From assembly GCA_022701365.1 (NCBI GenBank), contig JAKUHH010000284.1, forward strand, positions 248,001 to 312,000: a DNA stretch of 64,000 nucleotides. The letters are read 5' to 3'. Shown one piece after another: positions 43,640 to 55,652 of the stretch; positions within the stretch are counted from its first letter, which is position 1, and each line of letters opens with the position of its first letter. Position numbers and translations under genes: made by a program. This DNA comes from Mycocentrospora acerina. Taxonomy: Eukaryota > Ascomycota > Dothideomycetes > Pleosporales. The notes below the pieces were generated by a model. That model saw only the letters and a program-made list of their open reading frames with translations, was not told the origin of the DNA and did not search any database.

Positions 43640-45536
43640 CTAACGAACCACCATAGTCCTGACCACGTTGGTATCAATGTCATGTAACTCAGGCGGAAAC
43701 TTGCATGACTCTCCAAAAATACAAGACTTGGTGCCTTTGACGTGATATTTTGCAGGGGGTACTGCGCATCGATGACCATAGATGCATTTAATGTCCTGGC
43801 AGCCGCTTCCGTTTTGACAAGGAGACATGCGGGCGACGAGACAGAGAGTTGCTAACTCTTCCCTAGTAGGGTTATATTGGTGAAGATGCGTACACCGGTC
43901 ACCATAGGGACATTCTTGTCGGAGAAAATGTACGTTACACAACTATGTTCAGAGTGAGTTAGTTGAAAGAGTAGCAGTGGAACCACAGATACTCACCTTC
44001 AACTTCTTGATGCGATCAACCTCAGCCTTATCATAGTTCTTGCAAGGAGGATCGACACGCTGCAAAGCGCGGTTGCGTGCAATTAACTCCTCCCGATTTG
44101 CCGGCTTGTACTCGGGTGCCCCTGAATATAAAGGCGGCGGAGCCGCAGCCTTTGCGGCCCAGCTATCAATAATAGGTGGAGGTCTCAGTGCTGGACACCC
44201 ATCAGATGCTAGGGTTGATGATGATGGAGTCCTAGGTAGGTTCACAAGAGAAGCCTTAGCGGGGACGGGACTGTCCATCAGCGACGAGCCTAGCATACGA
44301 GCGGGTGCTGGAAAGCGGGATGGTAGCCCGCTCAGCATGTTGAAAGTCTTTGGGTTGGGTGGTGGCGAGTCGACGGGAGTACCAGGCCCAGCAGGGAAGA
44401 ATGTGTTTGGAGTGTCCCAAACGACAAGCTTGGAGTCCCGGAAAATACCTGGAAATTTCTTCGTGCTATACGGCAAAGGCACCAGCTCCTTTTCAAAGGG
44501 AACACCCTCAAGGAGCACTACTTTGTCGAGAAGCTCAGATTTACCAGAACACTCCTCAAGCACGCGAGCATACCCATTATCATGAGAACATCCGAAAAAG
44601 AGTCGACGACAATGAAAGTCTTGCGAGAAAAGCCTGAACGATTCTATCGTCAATCAGTAGGGCGTCTAAAGTTCAGACATCCTATCAGACGCTTACCGAT
44701 AATCTTCTCATCCGCACGATCTTTGCCGGCACCAACGTCGATAAAGTCAAATAGCGTCTTGCCTCGAGTAAAGCCACGCATAAAATCCTCAAACTGCCCA
44801 ATCTCTTCCACGGCGCCGGTTTTCACAAGCACATCGCCGATTCCACGGACATTGGCATATACACGACAAACGATACGAGTACCAAGAGGAATGTCGGTGG
44901 ACTCGGTCTCGATATACTCTTGAACGGCATCGTACAGCTGTGAGGCAGCTTGGCGGCCACCTTTTTCGCCATCACGGACGAACTCATCGCGGAACTAACA
45001 CAAGGTTAGGAAGAGCAAACACACTCAAAAGCAACAAGGACCTCACAATCATACTATCGCCATCGATCAATACCACCACAAAGGGATTGTCGGCCTATTC
45101 ATGTCAGTGATCCCGTCTGATGCATCAAGACCCTTGCAGGCGCTAGCCTGAGGGATGCACTCACCATTGCACGCTGCATATTCATGATGCACATCTCATA
45201 CTGCTGCTTTTCGGCCTGCCACGAAAGGACCCATTCAAGCTCACGATTACGCTTCGCGATTAGAATGTCGAATTGCTGACTCATGTACTCGTAGCGTGCG
45301 ATGAGTTCCTGTGAGTGTTAGCCGCAATCAGTGCCACAAGAGGCAATACTTACATTCACAAACTTGGCCTTCTCTCTATCATAATTCTCGAATTGTTCAT
45401 GGCGTTTAATTATAGTGGCCAAGTCGACCTCTGTTTGTGCAACCACCGAGACGGCGTCTTGTTTGCGACCGTTACTTGTGGGTGTGCTAGGCGAGTGCTT
45501 GTGGCCTAAACCACTCAAGAACATAGCAGGCGACAT
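43640..45536 (-). CDS. CCCH zinc-finger protein with NYN-like N-terminal domain
   Basis: Six exons on the minus strand (45536-45354, 45308-45165, 45094-45047, 44994-44697, 44643-43997, 43942-43640) join in phase to 540 aa. A coiled-coil-like start (ATIIKRHEQFENYDREKAKFV) leads into PFVVVLIDGDSMI and FRDEFVRDGEKGGRQAA, resembling the metal-site strand of a NYN/PIN nuclease-like fold, then FHCRRLFFGCSHDNGYAR. A Pro-rich linker follows. The last exon has CCCH fingers: C-x8-C-x5-C-x3-H (CNVHFLRQECPYGDRCTHLH) and C-x5-C-x4-C-x3-H, plus a weaker third. Probably an RNA-binding regulator conserved in Pezizomycotina. Divergent from TRAP-alpha. Confidence 0.88.
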
Positions 45537-46252
45537 CCTGGACGCGCGCCAAAAGGGAGGATTTTAGTGTTGTATATTTGGCTTCTGAAGGAGCGCTTCA
45601 GTGTACAGCGCTAGTGCAGAAAAAGAATTTAAGAGGGAGAGACGAGGCGGATAATGTGCGTTTTGAGCAGTGTGCGGAAAAAAAAGCGTGGAAATGCAAG
45701 AGAGGCGAGTGGTCCCTTTCAAAGTCGAGATAACAGGCGAGCCAGACAAAAGCTGGAATTGCGGGTGAAAGTAAGTTTTGATGTATCGTCTGTTAGTGGC
45801 GAGGAAGAAAATATTTGGTCACTCTGCCACAGACTGTGCGACCATGCAAGTAGGTGCGATGCGTAGAAAGGCTTTATAGACATTTGGGCGGCGAATGAGT
45901 TCAGGATTCAGGATATAGTAAACGGTGTACTGGCACAGGAAACAGTATATTGGTACAGGAAACGATTTCCAGGCGCACAGAACGGGTTTCAGTATTCCGT
46001 CTTCAGAGCTGTACAAATGCGGCGCGTGTGATCTTTTTAGAAATGACGGTGATTGGCGAGGCGTATGCCTGATTGGGATGGGCTGCAGCCCGCGGAAAGG
46101 CTGCAGGTGGTTTGCCGCCAGAGACGAAGGAAGGAAGGCGCGCTCGGACGTCATGGCCAGAAGACACGTTCCGAGTTGCCAATTTCCTCCACTTCCACCA
46201 CGCCTCCCCTCGTGCTGCTTCCATCTCACTTGTTTCTTTTGCCGCATTCATT
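45537..46252. promoter_or_regulatory. Bidirectional promoter region, CCCH gene / TRAP-alpha
   Basis: Divergent genes share 716 bp with no other gene. A short direct repeat (GGCACAGGAAACAGTATA and GGTACAGGAAACGATTT) lies at about 45932-45968. Confidence 0.5.
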
Positions 46253-47207
46253 ATGGTCGCCTGGAAGCTTTCGTCTCTGCTGCTGCTCTCTCTGAGCGCC
46301 CTCAATGCCTTTGCAGTCGAGGTGAGTTGTCGCGTTCTCGATGCTGCATGACATCAGTTCGGTGCGCTGACGTTACCAGGTGAAGGAAGTGACTGAGGAG
46401 CCGCAAACACCCAACCTCAAGGTTGCCGTGACTGTGTCGTTCCCGCAGGCTGAGATCTTTGGTGTCAAGCTTGTCAACAACCATGCCACCGAAGCTCGAC
46501 TCTCCATCAAGAACGATGAGCCTCAGCCCATTCGCGTGGCTCTTGTAGGCGGTTCGCTTGCCAAGGTCGTCCAGGAGGAGTCGCAGATCTTGCGCAACCT
46601 CACCGGCAAGAAGTACTCACTAGAGATCCCTGCTGGCGCCGAGGAGACTGTGCCATACAGCTTCAGCGTCGATATGCATCCTCAGGACCTCCGCCTGCAG
46701 CTTGTCGCTGTCTTGAAAGACATCAACAACAACCAATACACGATCCCTGTCTACAATGAGAGCGTGAGCATCGTTGAGGCGCCCACGAGCTTTTTCGACC
46801 CACAGATGTATGTACTCAAAGCTTTGGGCACCAGTATCCCTTCACAAGCACATCACCCTACATCGTCCCCGCTATTTGATTACTTAGTCAACTAACATGC
46901 ATTTTACAGTCTCTTCCTGTACACTGTTCTCCTCAGCGTATTTGGCGGAACCGCTTACTTTGTGTATAACACCTGGATCACCACCTTTTTCCCGCAAAAG
47001 AAGGGCCGCGGCAAGGGTGGTGAGCGTGCCAAGAAGTCTTCTGCCGGCACCAAGGCGGTTGACCCCGCTGACCAGGTTGCCGTTGTTGGAGCTGATGGCC
47101 CCGCCGTCACCTCTGGAGCGAAGGCGTACGATGAGAGCTGGATCCCGGCTTCTCACCTCCAGCGCCCCGAGGCCAAGCGTGTCCGCAGCGGCGTCACCAA
47201 GAAATAA
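46253..47207 (+). CDS. Translocon-associated protein, alpha subunit (TRAP-alpha/SSR1 family)
   Basis: Three exons (46253-46321, 46380-46807, 46910-47207) give 264 aa. A signal peptide (MVAWKLSSLLLLSLSALNAFA) ends close to the first splice site. The lumenal domain contains VTVSFPQAEIFGVKLVNNHATEARLSI and an ISQILRNLTGKKY-like segment with a glycosylation sequon. A single membrane helix (ILFLYTVLLSVFGGTAYFVYN) is restored at the second junction. The cytosolic tail is Lys-rich. Family members sit at the Sec61 translocon in the ER and assist insertion of certain signal sequences; the yeast relative is Irc22. Confidence 0.9.
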
Positions 47208-47562
47208 ATGTCGAGTTTTGACATTTGGAAAGGGATCATATTTTGGAGAAATATTTGATGGATAATCTACGGATGGCGGTGTACAGGATTTCAGTCAATT
47301 TCGGATATGCTTGAAAGCCCGTTTGGGTCGTAGCCGCATCTTTAAGAGTGTGCCAAACGACACGGTTCTATCTGGGATTGTGCGTTTGGTACGTTGACGA
47401 GCAACATGTACATTTATGCCGATTTAAACGTTGGATAACGCTGGATTGTGTTGTATAACAAATGGATGATGCGAAGCAGCTGCATTGTCAAGTCATCTAA
47501 CATGTGCTAATGTTTGGGTGGTCTGTTGTTCTCGTTTAGCCACATCATTTCAACAAAATTAA
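47208..47562. other. Convergent intergenic
   Basis: 3' regions of TRAP-alpha and aprataxin genes; no gene. Confidence 0.5.
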
Positions 47563-48739
47563 TCATTCCTTTTTCCACAATTCAAATTCCTCTCTCAGAT
47601 GCTCCTGCAGCTTCACAAACTTATTGCCAAACCCTTTTCCACATCTCCAACACTCCATCTCCCAGTTAGGCCAATGCCCTGGACGATATCTCCCACTCCC
47701 CTCATCTAGCGGAAACTCATCCATCTGCACAAGGAAGCTAGTATTGAAGCTTAAATAATGCTTCTTGTGCTTCAGCCACGGGGACTGCATGTCCCGACTC
47801 AAGATATGTACATGCAGATGGTTCATCGAAGGGTGTGCGTGTACGCCTGCTTTTATATCCGCAAGCCAGTCGCGTCCTGGTGGGAGGAGCGATGCGCGCT
47901 GTGGTGGGGAAGGCGGGTCGGGAGTCGACATTATGTCTTCCAAGGCGGCTTGGTAGGGCGCGTCCGTAGTACTAAGGTGGCCGTATTGTCTGCACAGTTC
48001 AGATGCTGCGAGGCTTTTCAGGCGCGAGACGCGAGTTTGGACGTCAGCGAGGAAGGTGGGGTTGTTGGAGAGGAGTTTGAGTGGGTGCTGGAAGTAGAGG
48101 TCTGGGTTGCGGGGGATGAGCAGGAGGTGTACGCTGGAAAAGATTGGGGTTAATTCCCATGTTGATATTTTGGAAGAAGGGGAGAGGCGGTGGTACCTGG
48201 CTTTTGGATACTTGTCGTTTATCACGACAAAATCGTCGTCATATTCTACTACGCGACCCTCGGGGTTGGTCTCGGGGTGGTCAATGTATATGCCTAGGCC
48301 GTTGCGGGGGTCGAAGCCTCTTGCTAGCTTTTTGGCCTTGTCGAGGGTGTTGGGGGACTTGGTGGAAGGCTTAGGTTTTTTGGACGAAGACATGAGTTCT
48401 GTGACTGCATTGTGAGTTTAGATCTTGGTGTGCTATCGTGAGAGTGGGTAACTGGCGCGTGTGGAACATACAAGCATTTGGGCGCTTTTGTGATGAAGGG
48501 TCTACAGAGGGGTCTAGCAAATTCGGTGATTCTACACCTGTTATTTCTTCGGCGGCGATAGCGTCGATGTGAGCAATTGTAGGCATATTTGGCGATGAGC
48601 TACGCTTTCGTCGTGGTGATTGTGTGTGGACACTTTTGCGTATAGAAAAGTCAGAAATTTGGGGAGAGCCAGGAATAAAGCTCCTCAGATGTCGCGCTGA
48701 GCCCTGTTGCGTTGTTTTGCGAATAGTATGCACAAACAT
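47563..48739 (-). CDS. hnt3: Aprataxin (DNA-adenylate hydrolase)
   Basis: Three exons (48739-48472, 48404-48197, 48133-47563) give 348 aa. Joining exon 1 to exon 2 restores KRPNAFTELM, and joining 2 to 3 restores YPKASVHLLLIPRNP, both family hallmarks. The HIT triad is HPSMNHLHVHILSRD (H-x-H-x-H), and the C-terminal Cys2His2 finger is CWRCGKGFGNKFVKLQEHLREEF. Aprataxin removes AMP left on 5' DNA ends by abortive ligation, in the nucleus. Intron 2 (48196-48134, 63 nt) has no stop and keeps frame, which hides it from simple ORF calling. An N-terminal extension of 90 residues is basic and Ser-rich; a downstream Met (SPNMPTIAHID) is an alternative start. Confidence 0.9.
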
Positions 48740-49073
48740 TCAATCTTTGTTTGGGTGGTGTAGGTGTAGACGATGATCAAGACTCGGAATGACGCTGCCA
48801 AGACTCGGAATCGTGGAGAGAAATGCATGCGCGATTGTCCCCATGTCAACGGGAGCAACCACGATAGAGCCTCCACTCTGCCTAGATCTGATTTGGAGAG
48901 TATCGATAGGTCTTGTGGCATGCGAGTACAGCGAATCAGCCCTTTTTCTACCGAGACCGCCCTTTATCGCGTCAAAGAATACTCGACGTAGTAGCGAATA
49001 TATTTTTCTTGACACACTTCGCACTCCTCGATGGATTCCCCCAGACTCTCTACTGTGACCCCAACCTGGAACA
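48740..49073. promoter_or_regulatory. Bidirectional promoter region, aprataxin / helicase
   Basis: 334 bp between two divergent starts. No gene; overlapping small ORFs are chance. Confidence 0.5.
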
Positions 49074-52000
49074 ATGCCCAAAAATGCTCACCCGCCCCGC
49101 GCTAAGGCCGTGAAGAAGACAGTGCCGCCCGAGGAAGACAGCAGCTTCATTGTCTTCGGCGACGCCAAACCCAAGAAGAAGAGGGGCGAGAGCTCTGCCA
49201 ACGGAGCCGCCAGCGCGCCGAGCGATGCGAAGGGCAAAGGAAAGCCTGCAGCTGGACAGGCTGAAGATGCGCCCAAGAAGCCAGACACTCGAACGTTGAT
49301 TGCTGGGGCGTCGTGGACCGGCAAGCTGCCCGTTAATCTGTTGTCCGAGCACTTTCAGAAGCAGCAATGGGCCAAGCCAGACTACCGCATCGTAAGTGTT
49401 CCTCTCGCATGCAGGCATACAAGTCAAAGCTAAAGTCTCCCAGCGCAAGGATGGCGACCAGCACTTTGCCTATGCCGTCGTGCTATCCAAAGTCAACACC
49501 AAGACGCGCGAGACGACGACGCTACCCCCATTTAGAATTCCACCTGAGCTCGAAGAAAAGGCTCATCAGCCCACCGCCGTAGAAGCGCGCAACTTTGCCG
49601 CCGTGTACATACTCTTTCGTGTCGCCAGCGCTAAGAATCTGCATATGATGCTGCCCCCCACATACAAGGACCTCTGGAAGGGGGAGCTTACTGAGTTAAA
49701 GAAGAACGATGAGAGGGAAGGCAAGGGGTGGATGTATGAGGCAGATCCCTTCTTTGGATACGCGGAGCGCGAGAAGGCTAAAGAGATTGCCGCAAAGGAG
49801 CGCGAGAAGAAGCAGAAGCAACGCGATGAAGCCCAGAAAGCGCATAATCTCCAGCCAGGAATGCCAATGGCGACTTCCAAGAGCACTTCGCAAGGGAGGA
49901 ATCTACTCAAGGGCTGGGAGCGGGTTCCCAAAATCGAGCTTGGAAAGAGAACACGTAAAGAAGCTGAACGTCTTATTCGAAGGGACGCACTCTGGAACCC
50001 AAATGGAATCCAGATGATCCCTGCCGCAAAGTCCAAGCTTGTCGAGGAGATTACAGAGCTCGGCTTTCGTCGAAGCCACGTCGAAGAGGCGGCCGACATA
50101 TGCAAAGATCGCGAAGAGGTTATAGAGTGGCTCCTCATCCACGTGCCGGAGGACGATCTGCCGTCTTGGAGTTTGCCCGAGGGCTATGTCGCTGGTGTCA
50201 GTATGGCTAGCTCAAACCTCAAGCGAGAAGGTGCAGTCAAGCGGCTTGCGGCTGCTGGCTATGCTATGGATCTTTGCGAGGAAGCGTATGATAGCCAGGG
50301 TGGAGATGAAAGGAAAGCGGCAGCTCTTCTTCAAGCTCGTCTTCTGCGACCAAACGATGACGAAAAGGACATTACTCAAGAACTGGCAGACCTCACAGTC
50401 TCTGAAACTCCAGAAGAGCTACTGGAAGACGACCCATGGGAGACTGAATTGTCCTCACTAGAGGCAATATATGACAAACTCTTCTCTCGATTGTCTCCTG
50501 AAATGTGCCGCATCGAACTCGATATAAAACAGCAAGGAAAGCGTCTCATCCTGCAGGTCAGGAAACCCTTCGGTCCATATCCAGCCGTCGTGCCCATCAT
50601 CACATTCGAAGCCGCCATCCCTGCCTATATTCGACTGAGTATCATTAGACAGGCGCTGTTACACGCAGAAAAAAACTTTATTGGAATGCCTATGGTATAT
50701 GATGTTATAGACTGGCTGCAGCAGAACTCTGGTGAAATCTTCAAAAACCCAGGGCCATTATCTGATGTGTCGTCTGGTCTCGCTGCTGCAGATCATTCAA
50801 CAGCGCAGCAAAGTCACAGGAAACCCAACAAGTCAAGGGCTCGGAGACCAATCGAATGGAAACCAGCAACACCAGCTAGCCAAAAGATATTGGCAGAATG
50901 GCAGGCTAGACAGGGAAGTCCAGCTCAGCAGAAGATGATGAATGGCCGACAATCACTCCCTGCATGGAGACTGCGGGATGAGATTGTCAACACCGTCAAC
51001 GACTGCAAGGTCACTATTATATCTGGTGAGACCGGCTCAGGAAAATCAACTCAATCCGTTCAATTTGTCTTAGATGACCTGATCCATCGACAACTTGGTG
51101 CTGTGGCAAACATTATTTGCACACAGCCCCGGAGAATTTCAGCACTCGGTCTTGCTGACCGTGTGGCTGATGAGAGATGCTCCCGAGTTGGCGAGGAGAT
51201 CGGATACACAATTCGAGGCGAGTCGAAGCAAAAACCAGGCGTGACGAAGATCACTTTTGTTACGACAGGTGTTCTCCTCAGGCGGCTCCAGACATCTGGC
51301 GGCGATGCAGACGACGTCGTTGCATCCCTTGCCGATGTCAGCCATGTTGTCGTCGATGAGGTCCACGAACGCAGTCTGGACACTGATTTCCTTCTTGTTC
51401 TGCTCCGTCAGATTCTGCGGCAACGGCACGATCTCAAAGTCATATTGATGAGCGCCACCTTGGACGCTGAAGTATTTGAAGCATACTTCAGAGATGTCGG
51501 ACCAGTTGGTCGCGTCGAAATCGAGGGTCGCACACATCCAGTGACAGATTTCTATGTTGACGATGTTGTACACTTCACTGGTTTCAACGGTAACGGTATA
51601 GGGGATGACGATAGTGTAGATGAAAAGTCGGTTTCCGCCAACCTCCGAAGCATTGGGTTTGGCATCAATTACGATCTTATTGCGGAGACTGTCCGTCACA
51701 TTGATCGCCAACTAGGGTCTAAGGATGGAGGAATCCTAATCTTCCTCCCTGGTACTATGGAGATTGATCGCACCCTCCAAGCGCTAAGCCATTTCTCGAA
51801 CCTGCACGCTCTTCCTCTTCATGCTTCGCTGCTACCTGCTGACCAGAAGCGCGTCTTCCCTCTACCGCCGCCAGGGAAACGGAAAGTTATCGCGGCTACA
51901 AACGTTGCCGAAACCTCGATTACTATTGAAGACATTGTTGCAGTCATTGACACTGGACGCGTCAAAGAGACAAGTTATGATCCTCAAAACAACATGGTGC

Positions 52001-53283
52001 GATTGGCAGAGACATGGGCGTCTAGAGCAGCGTGCAAGCAACGGCGAGGACGAGCTGGGCGTGTCCGAGCTGGCGAGTGTTATAAACTATTCACGCGCAA
52101 TGCTGAAGCCAAGATGATGGAACGTCCTGAACCTGAGATCAGACGTGTGCCTCTCGAGCAGATGTGCTTGTCCATCAAAGCCATGGGTGTACAAGATGTT
52201 TCTGGTTTCCTCGCCTCAGCACTCACTCCTCCAGAGAGCACAGCAGTCGAAGGCGCTATCCGATTGCTATCACAAATGGGAGCCATTACCGACGACGAGC
52301 TTACAGCTCTCGGTCGCCATCTCTCTATGATTCCGGCCGATCTACGCCTTGGAAAACTTCTCGTATATGGCGCAACATTTGGCTGTCTGGAAGCAGCACT
52401 CACCATTGCTTCGGTCCTCACCGCGCGAAGTCCCTTCCTCTCCCCCCGCGAACGCGACCAAGAAACTCGCGACGACTTCAACCGTATACGTGCCTCCTTC
52501 TCCACCAATCAAGGCGATCTCCTCGTTGACCTCCGCGCCTACGAGCAATGGTCCGCTCTCCGCGCCAAAGGCCTCTCCAGTCGAGACCTCCGCTTCTGGT
52601 GCCAGGACAATCGACTTTCTACGCAAACTCTCTTCGACATTGCATCAAATCGAACACAATACCTTTCTTCGCTTAAAGAGATCAGCTTCATCCCGTACTC
52701 CTACTCCCCGGGCAACTCCGCTTCTGGACCCTACAATGAACACAGCGCAAACGACGCCCTCCTCCGCGCCCTCATCGCTGGCTCCTTCAATCCGCAAATT
52801 GCACGCATCCAACTGCCGGACAAGAAATTCGCCGCCGGCATCGCCGGTGCCGTGGAACTCGATCCCGAAGCCCGCGCGATCAAATACTTCAACGCGGAAA
52901 ATGGACGCGTTTTTGTCCACCCCTCGTCGACCCTTTTTTCAAGCCAGACATTCCCGTCCAACGCAGCGTTTGTCGCATACTTTAACAAAATGGCTACAAG
53001 CAAGGTTTTCATCAGGGATATCACACCTTTCAATGCATATGGGCTGTTGATGTTCGCTGGTGGCATTACAGTGGATACACTAGGCAGGGGACTGGTGGTA
53101 GATGAGTGGATCCGGTTAAGGGGTTGGGCGAGGATTGGCGTGTTGGTCAGCCGATTACGGGGCATGTTGGACGGGGTGCTGGAGGGTATGGTGCGGGATC
53201 CCGGAAGGGGAATGGGCAGCAGGGAGCGAGAAGTCGTAGGCGTGGTGAGGAGGCTAGTCGAAAGAGATGGATTGGATGCGTAG
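49074..53283 (+). CDS. DEAH/RHA-type RNA helicase with UBA and RWD domains (DHX29/DHX57-like)
   Basis: Two exons, 49074-49391 and 49444-53283 (intron GTAAGT..CCCAG), 1385 aa. The only acceptor keeping frame is at 49443, giving YRI-RKDGDQHFAYAVVLS. Order of parts: basic N-terminus (VKKTVPPEEDSSFIVFGD), UBA-like helices around residues 305-400, RWD domain from ELSSLEAIYDKLF, then the helicase core. Walker A is GETGSGKST at about residue 634, motif II is DEVH at 744 (Val in place of Ala), SAT is present, and motif VI is QRRGRAGR near 973. HA2 and OB-fold regions follow. Relatives include yeast YLR419W and metazoan DHX29/DHX57, linked to translation of structured mRNAs. Confidence 0.93.
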
Positions 53284-54083
53284 TTTCGTGTAGTGTAGCG
53301 TAGTATACTATTTTTTCTTGGTACCACCGCGCCCGGGTGCTTGGTAGGAAGACGTGTATGCGTGTGTCTGTTTGCGGCATGCCAAACGGCCATGTGATGC
53401 GATACATTACAACAAACACCCATCCGTGTCACGTTGCACACTGAAACTCCGTCTCTTTGCCCCGCCCCTGTCTAGACTACTCACCACCTACCATGTCTCC
53501 CAACAAACAAACCACTTCTTCTTTGCCATGGCTTCCTTGCAGTCAGTTCAGTTCATTGAACTGCATCACAGCACATAACTAAACGCCAAGCCCCCCGACG
53601 TCAAAACAAACCACCAGCTGAGGAAAGGGGTAGAAGCATGTACGTTTTGAAAAACTGAATAGTTATCGAATTCTCAAAGATGAATGTTGAATGTGGTATT
53701 ATAATCCAGCTCCCCCCCGTATTTCGCTTTCCAGGAGGAGATAGTATAGTATGCGAAAGAGCAAAAACATCAAGTGACTGGCTGACTGATATGGTAGATA
53801 GTATACAAAAGGCTCAAAGCTCTCTCTCTCGCTGCTTTGTCCATATTCTTCTCCTTCTTCTTCCTCTTCCTATTTCCCCTTTCAACTCTTCTGTAAACAA
53901 ACGCTCAACAACGCTGATGACAAACGGATGGACAGATAGACGGATGGGTACTAGCAGGTTTGATGGGAAAAAAATCAAAACAAGAGAAAAGACGCCGTGA
54001 TGAATAAGATAAAAAAAAGTAGACGAAATGCACAACAAGGAAAAGCATCAGGCGTGATTGTGGGTAATGGAGTTTGGTGTATT
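53284..54083. other. Convergent intergenic
   Basis: 3' ends of the helicase and of the next gene. Polypyrimidine stretch at about 53818-53893 (TCTCTCTCTC, CTTCTTCTTCC). No gene. Confidence 0.5.
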
Positions 54084-55652
54084 TCAAAGCGCTGCATTCC
54101 TCCTTCCCATGTCTAGAACTTCCGACGGCACGGTGCTCCTCGTGCTAAATCTTACTTCATTTCCGGGGTGGTGCTTGAAGATGGGCGCTGTGGTGGTCGT
54201 TGCGTGGCTTTCGTGTCTCACGTGTCTTGCCTCTCGCTCTCTTTCCGGCACCCCTGCCTCCGCGGCATATCCCTTGGGCACGGGCGGCATGGCGGGGACC
54301 TCGTCGCCGTAGTCGTCTGCCGAGTAGGTGCTGCTTTGCGTCATGCGGAATTGTTGCTTCAGTCTGTCTGTGTCGACGCGGTTGGACTGCTGGTTTACCC
54401 ATGAGTCGATTGTGCGGAAACGCGGGGCTTCCGAGGCTTGTGTCATGTAGCTGTCTCGGCCGCGGGGTTGGCTTGCGGTGTCGTAGGGGTCGTGGGGGGT
54501 CTGGGGAGCTTGCGAGTTTGTCCAGCTGAAGCGACTTGCTATAGCACCACCTATGCCAGGGCGCTGGGAGATGCTAGGCCGGCTGGACATGAATTGCTTG
54601 AAAGTGGGTGGAGGCGGGCGTGGAGGGTCGGGGTAGACCAAGTCAGATTCATTGCCGTCGAGAGATCTTGTATTGTGTGTAGAGGCACTTCCTCTTTGAT
54701 TGTTACTTGGGAGGACGGGAGATGACGGCGTTGCACTATCATTGCGACGGTGTGAGTTTATCCGATCTTGGTCACCTAAAGCGTTCCGTTCAAGCTCGTA
54801 TTGATTGAAGCTGGATGATGTTAGTCTTTTTATCGACGAGAAGCCTGCTCCAACTATTTCTTTGTCATTGCAAAGACAAAGAAATGACATCAACGTACCT
54901 ATTGCTTCGTGCGAGAGACTGCGCAGGCAGTCCTGAAGAGAGAGAGCCTGATCTCATGCTCTTACTCGTTGACGAGTAGTCGTCATCGTATGCCTGCTTG
55001 CTCTCTCGGTGCCATCGGGATGGTGCGCGAGAAGAGTCGTCGTTACGTCTGTTAACAACCATCCTAAGTGAGATACCCCGCTTCCGCATGGTGTAAACTG
55101 CAAATGCGATCATGACAATAATGATAGTTGCACCTACAGTACGTTAGTTGGGGAGTCATATCAACTGCAAGATCTCTGCATACCAATCGAGCCTGCAGCG
55201 ATGAGCAGGTGTTCGGTTGTTTGAGAGATGCCAGTATTGTTGTCATGGTGTGGTTTTGGTGGAGGCTCCAGGCTCACAACGACGGTCTCCATAGGTTCAT
55301 TGTCTGCCAAAGCCCCCGTAGAGGGTGACTGGGGATCCTGTGCAGCCCAAGCTAATGTGATCAGAGTCTGTTGCCGTTAATTGGTGTCTTTGTAATGCCT
55401 TCACTGCTTCTCGCTTACCGGTGGAGGTCCTGTGTATGTCAAGTTGGTACTCGCAGTCGTAGCCGTAGGGTTCTCATTGTTGGTCGCAGCCGCAGATCGT
55501 TTTGTGTGCGTGCGGCGAAGTATTCGTCCTATGATGGAAAGCGCATCCATCTTCTCGACACCACCAGGCAGGTGGCTATCCTCCACTTGATCCCTTCTGA
55601 CAATAATGTGCTCCGCCCTCTCCTGCGGCGCACGAGGCCTTGAAACTGGCAT
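54084..55652 (-). CDS. Single-pass membrane protein, unknown function
   Basis: Four exons on the minus strand (55652-55419, 55367-55184, 55133-54899, 54810-54084) give 459 aa. N-terminal part: basic (HIIVRRDQVED, ILRRTHTKRSAA), then Thr/Pro-rich with a NLTYTG sequon. A membrane helix is completed at the third exon: LLIAAGSIGATIIIVMIAFAVYTMRKRG. The cytoplasmic part is long, Ser/Pro/Arg-rich and disordered, with PDPPRPPPP and many charged residues. No signal peptide is obvious, so the topology call rests on the basic residues after the helix. I do not recognise a family; it resembles fungal Mid2/wall-sensor-like layouts only in outline. Intron 3 carries a perfect hairpin. Confidence 0.8.
54856..54885. 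repeat. Intronic hairpin with 11-bp perfect arms
   Basis: ATTTCTTTGTC (54856-54866), 8-nt loop, GACAAAGAAAT (54875-54885). Lies inside intron 54811-54898 of the membrane-protein gene, between donor and branch site. Confidence 0.8.

Noticed and set aside
54811..54893. Start of a separate 269-aa protein (MMSFLCLCNDKE..) on the minus strand
   Set aside because: That stretch is an intron (GTACGT..ATCCAG); the frame simply stays open into exon 4 of the membrane protein.
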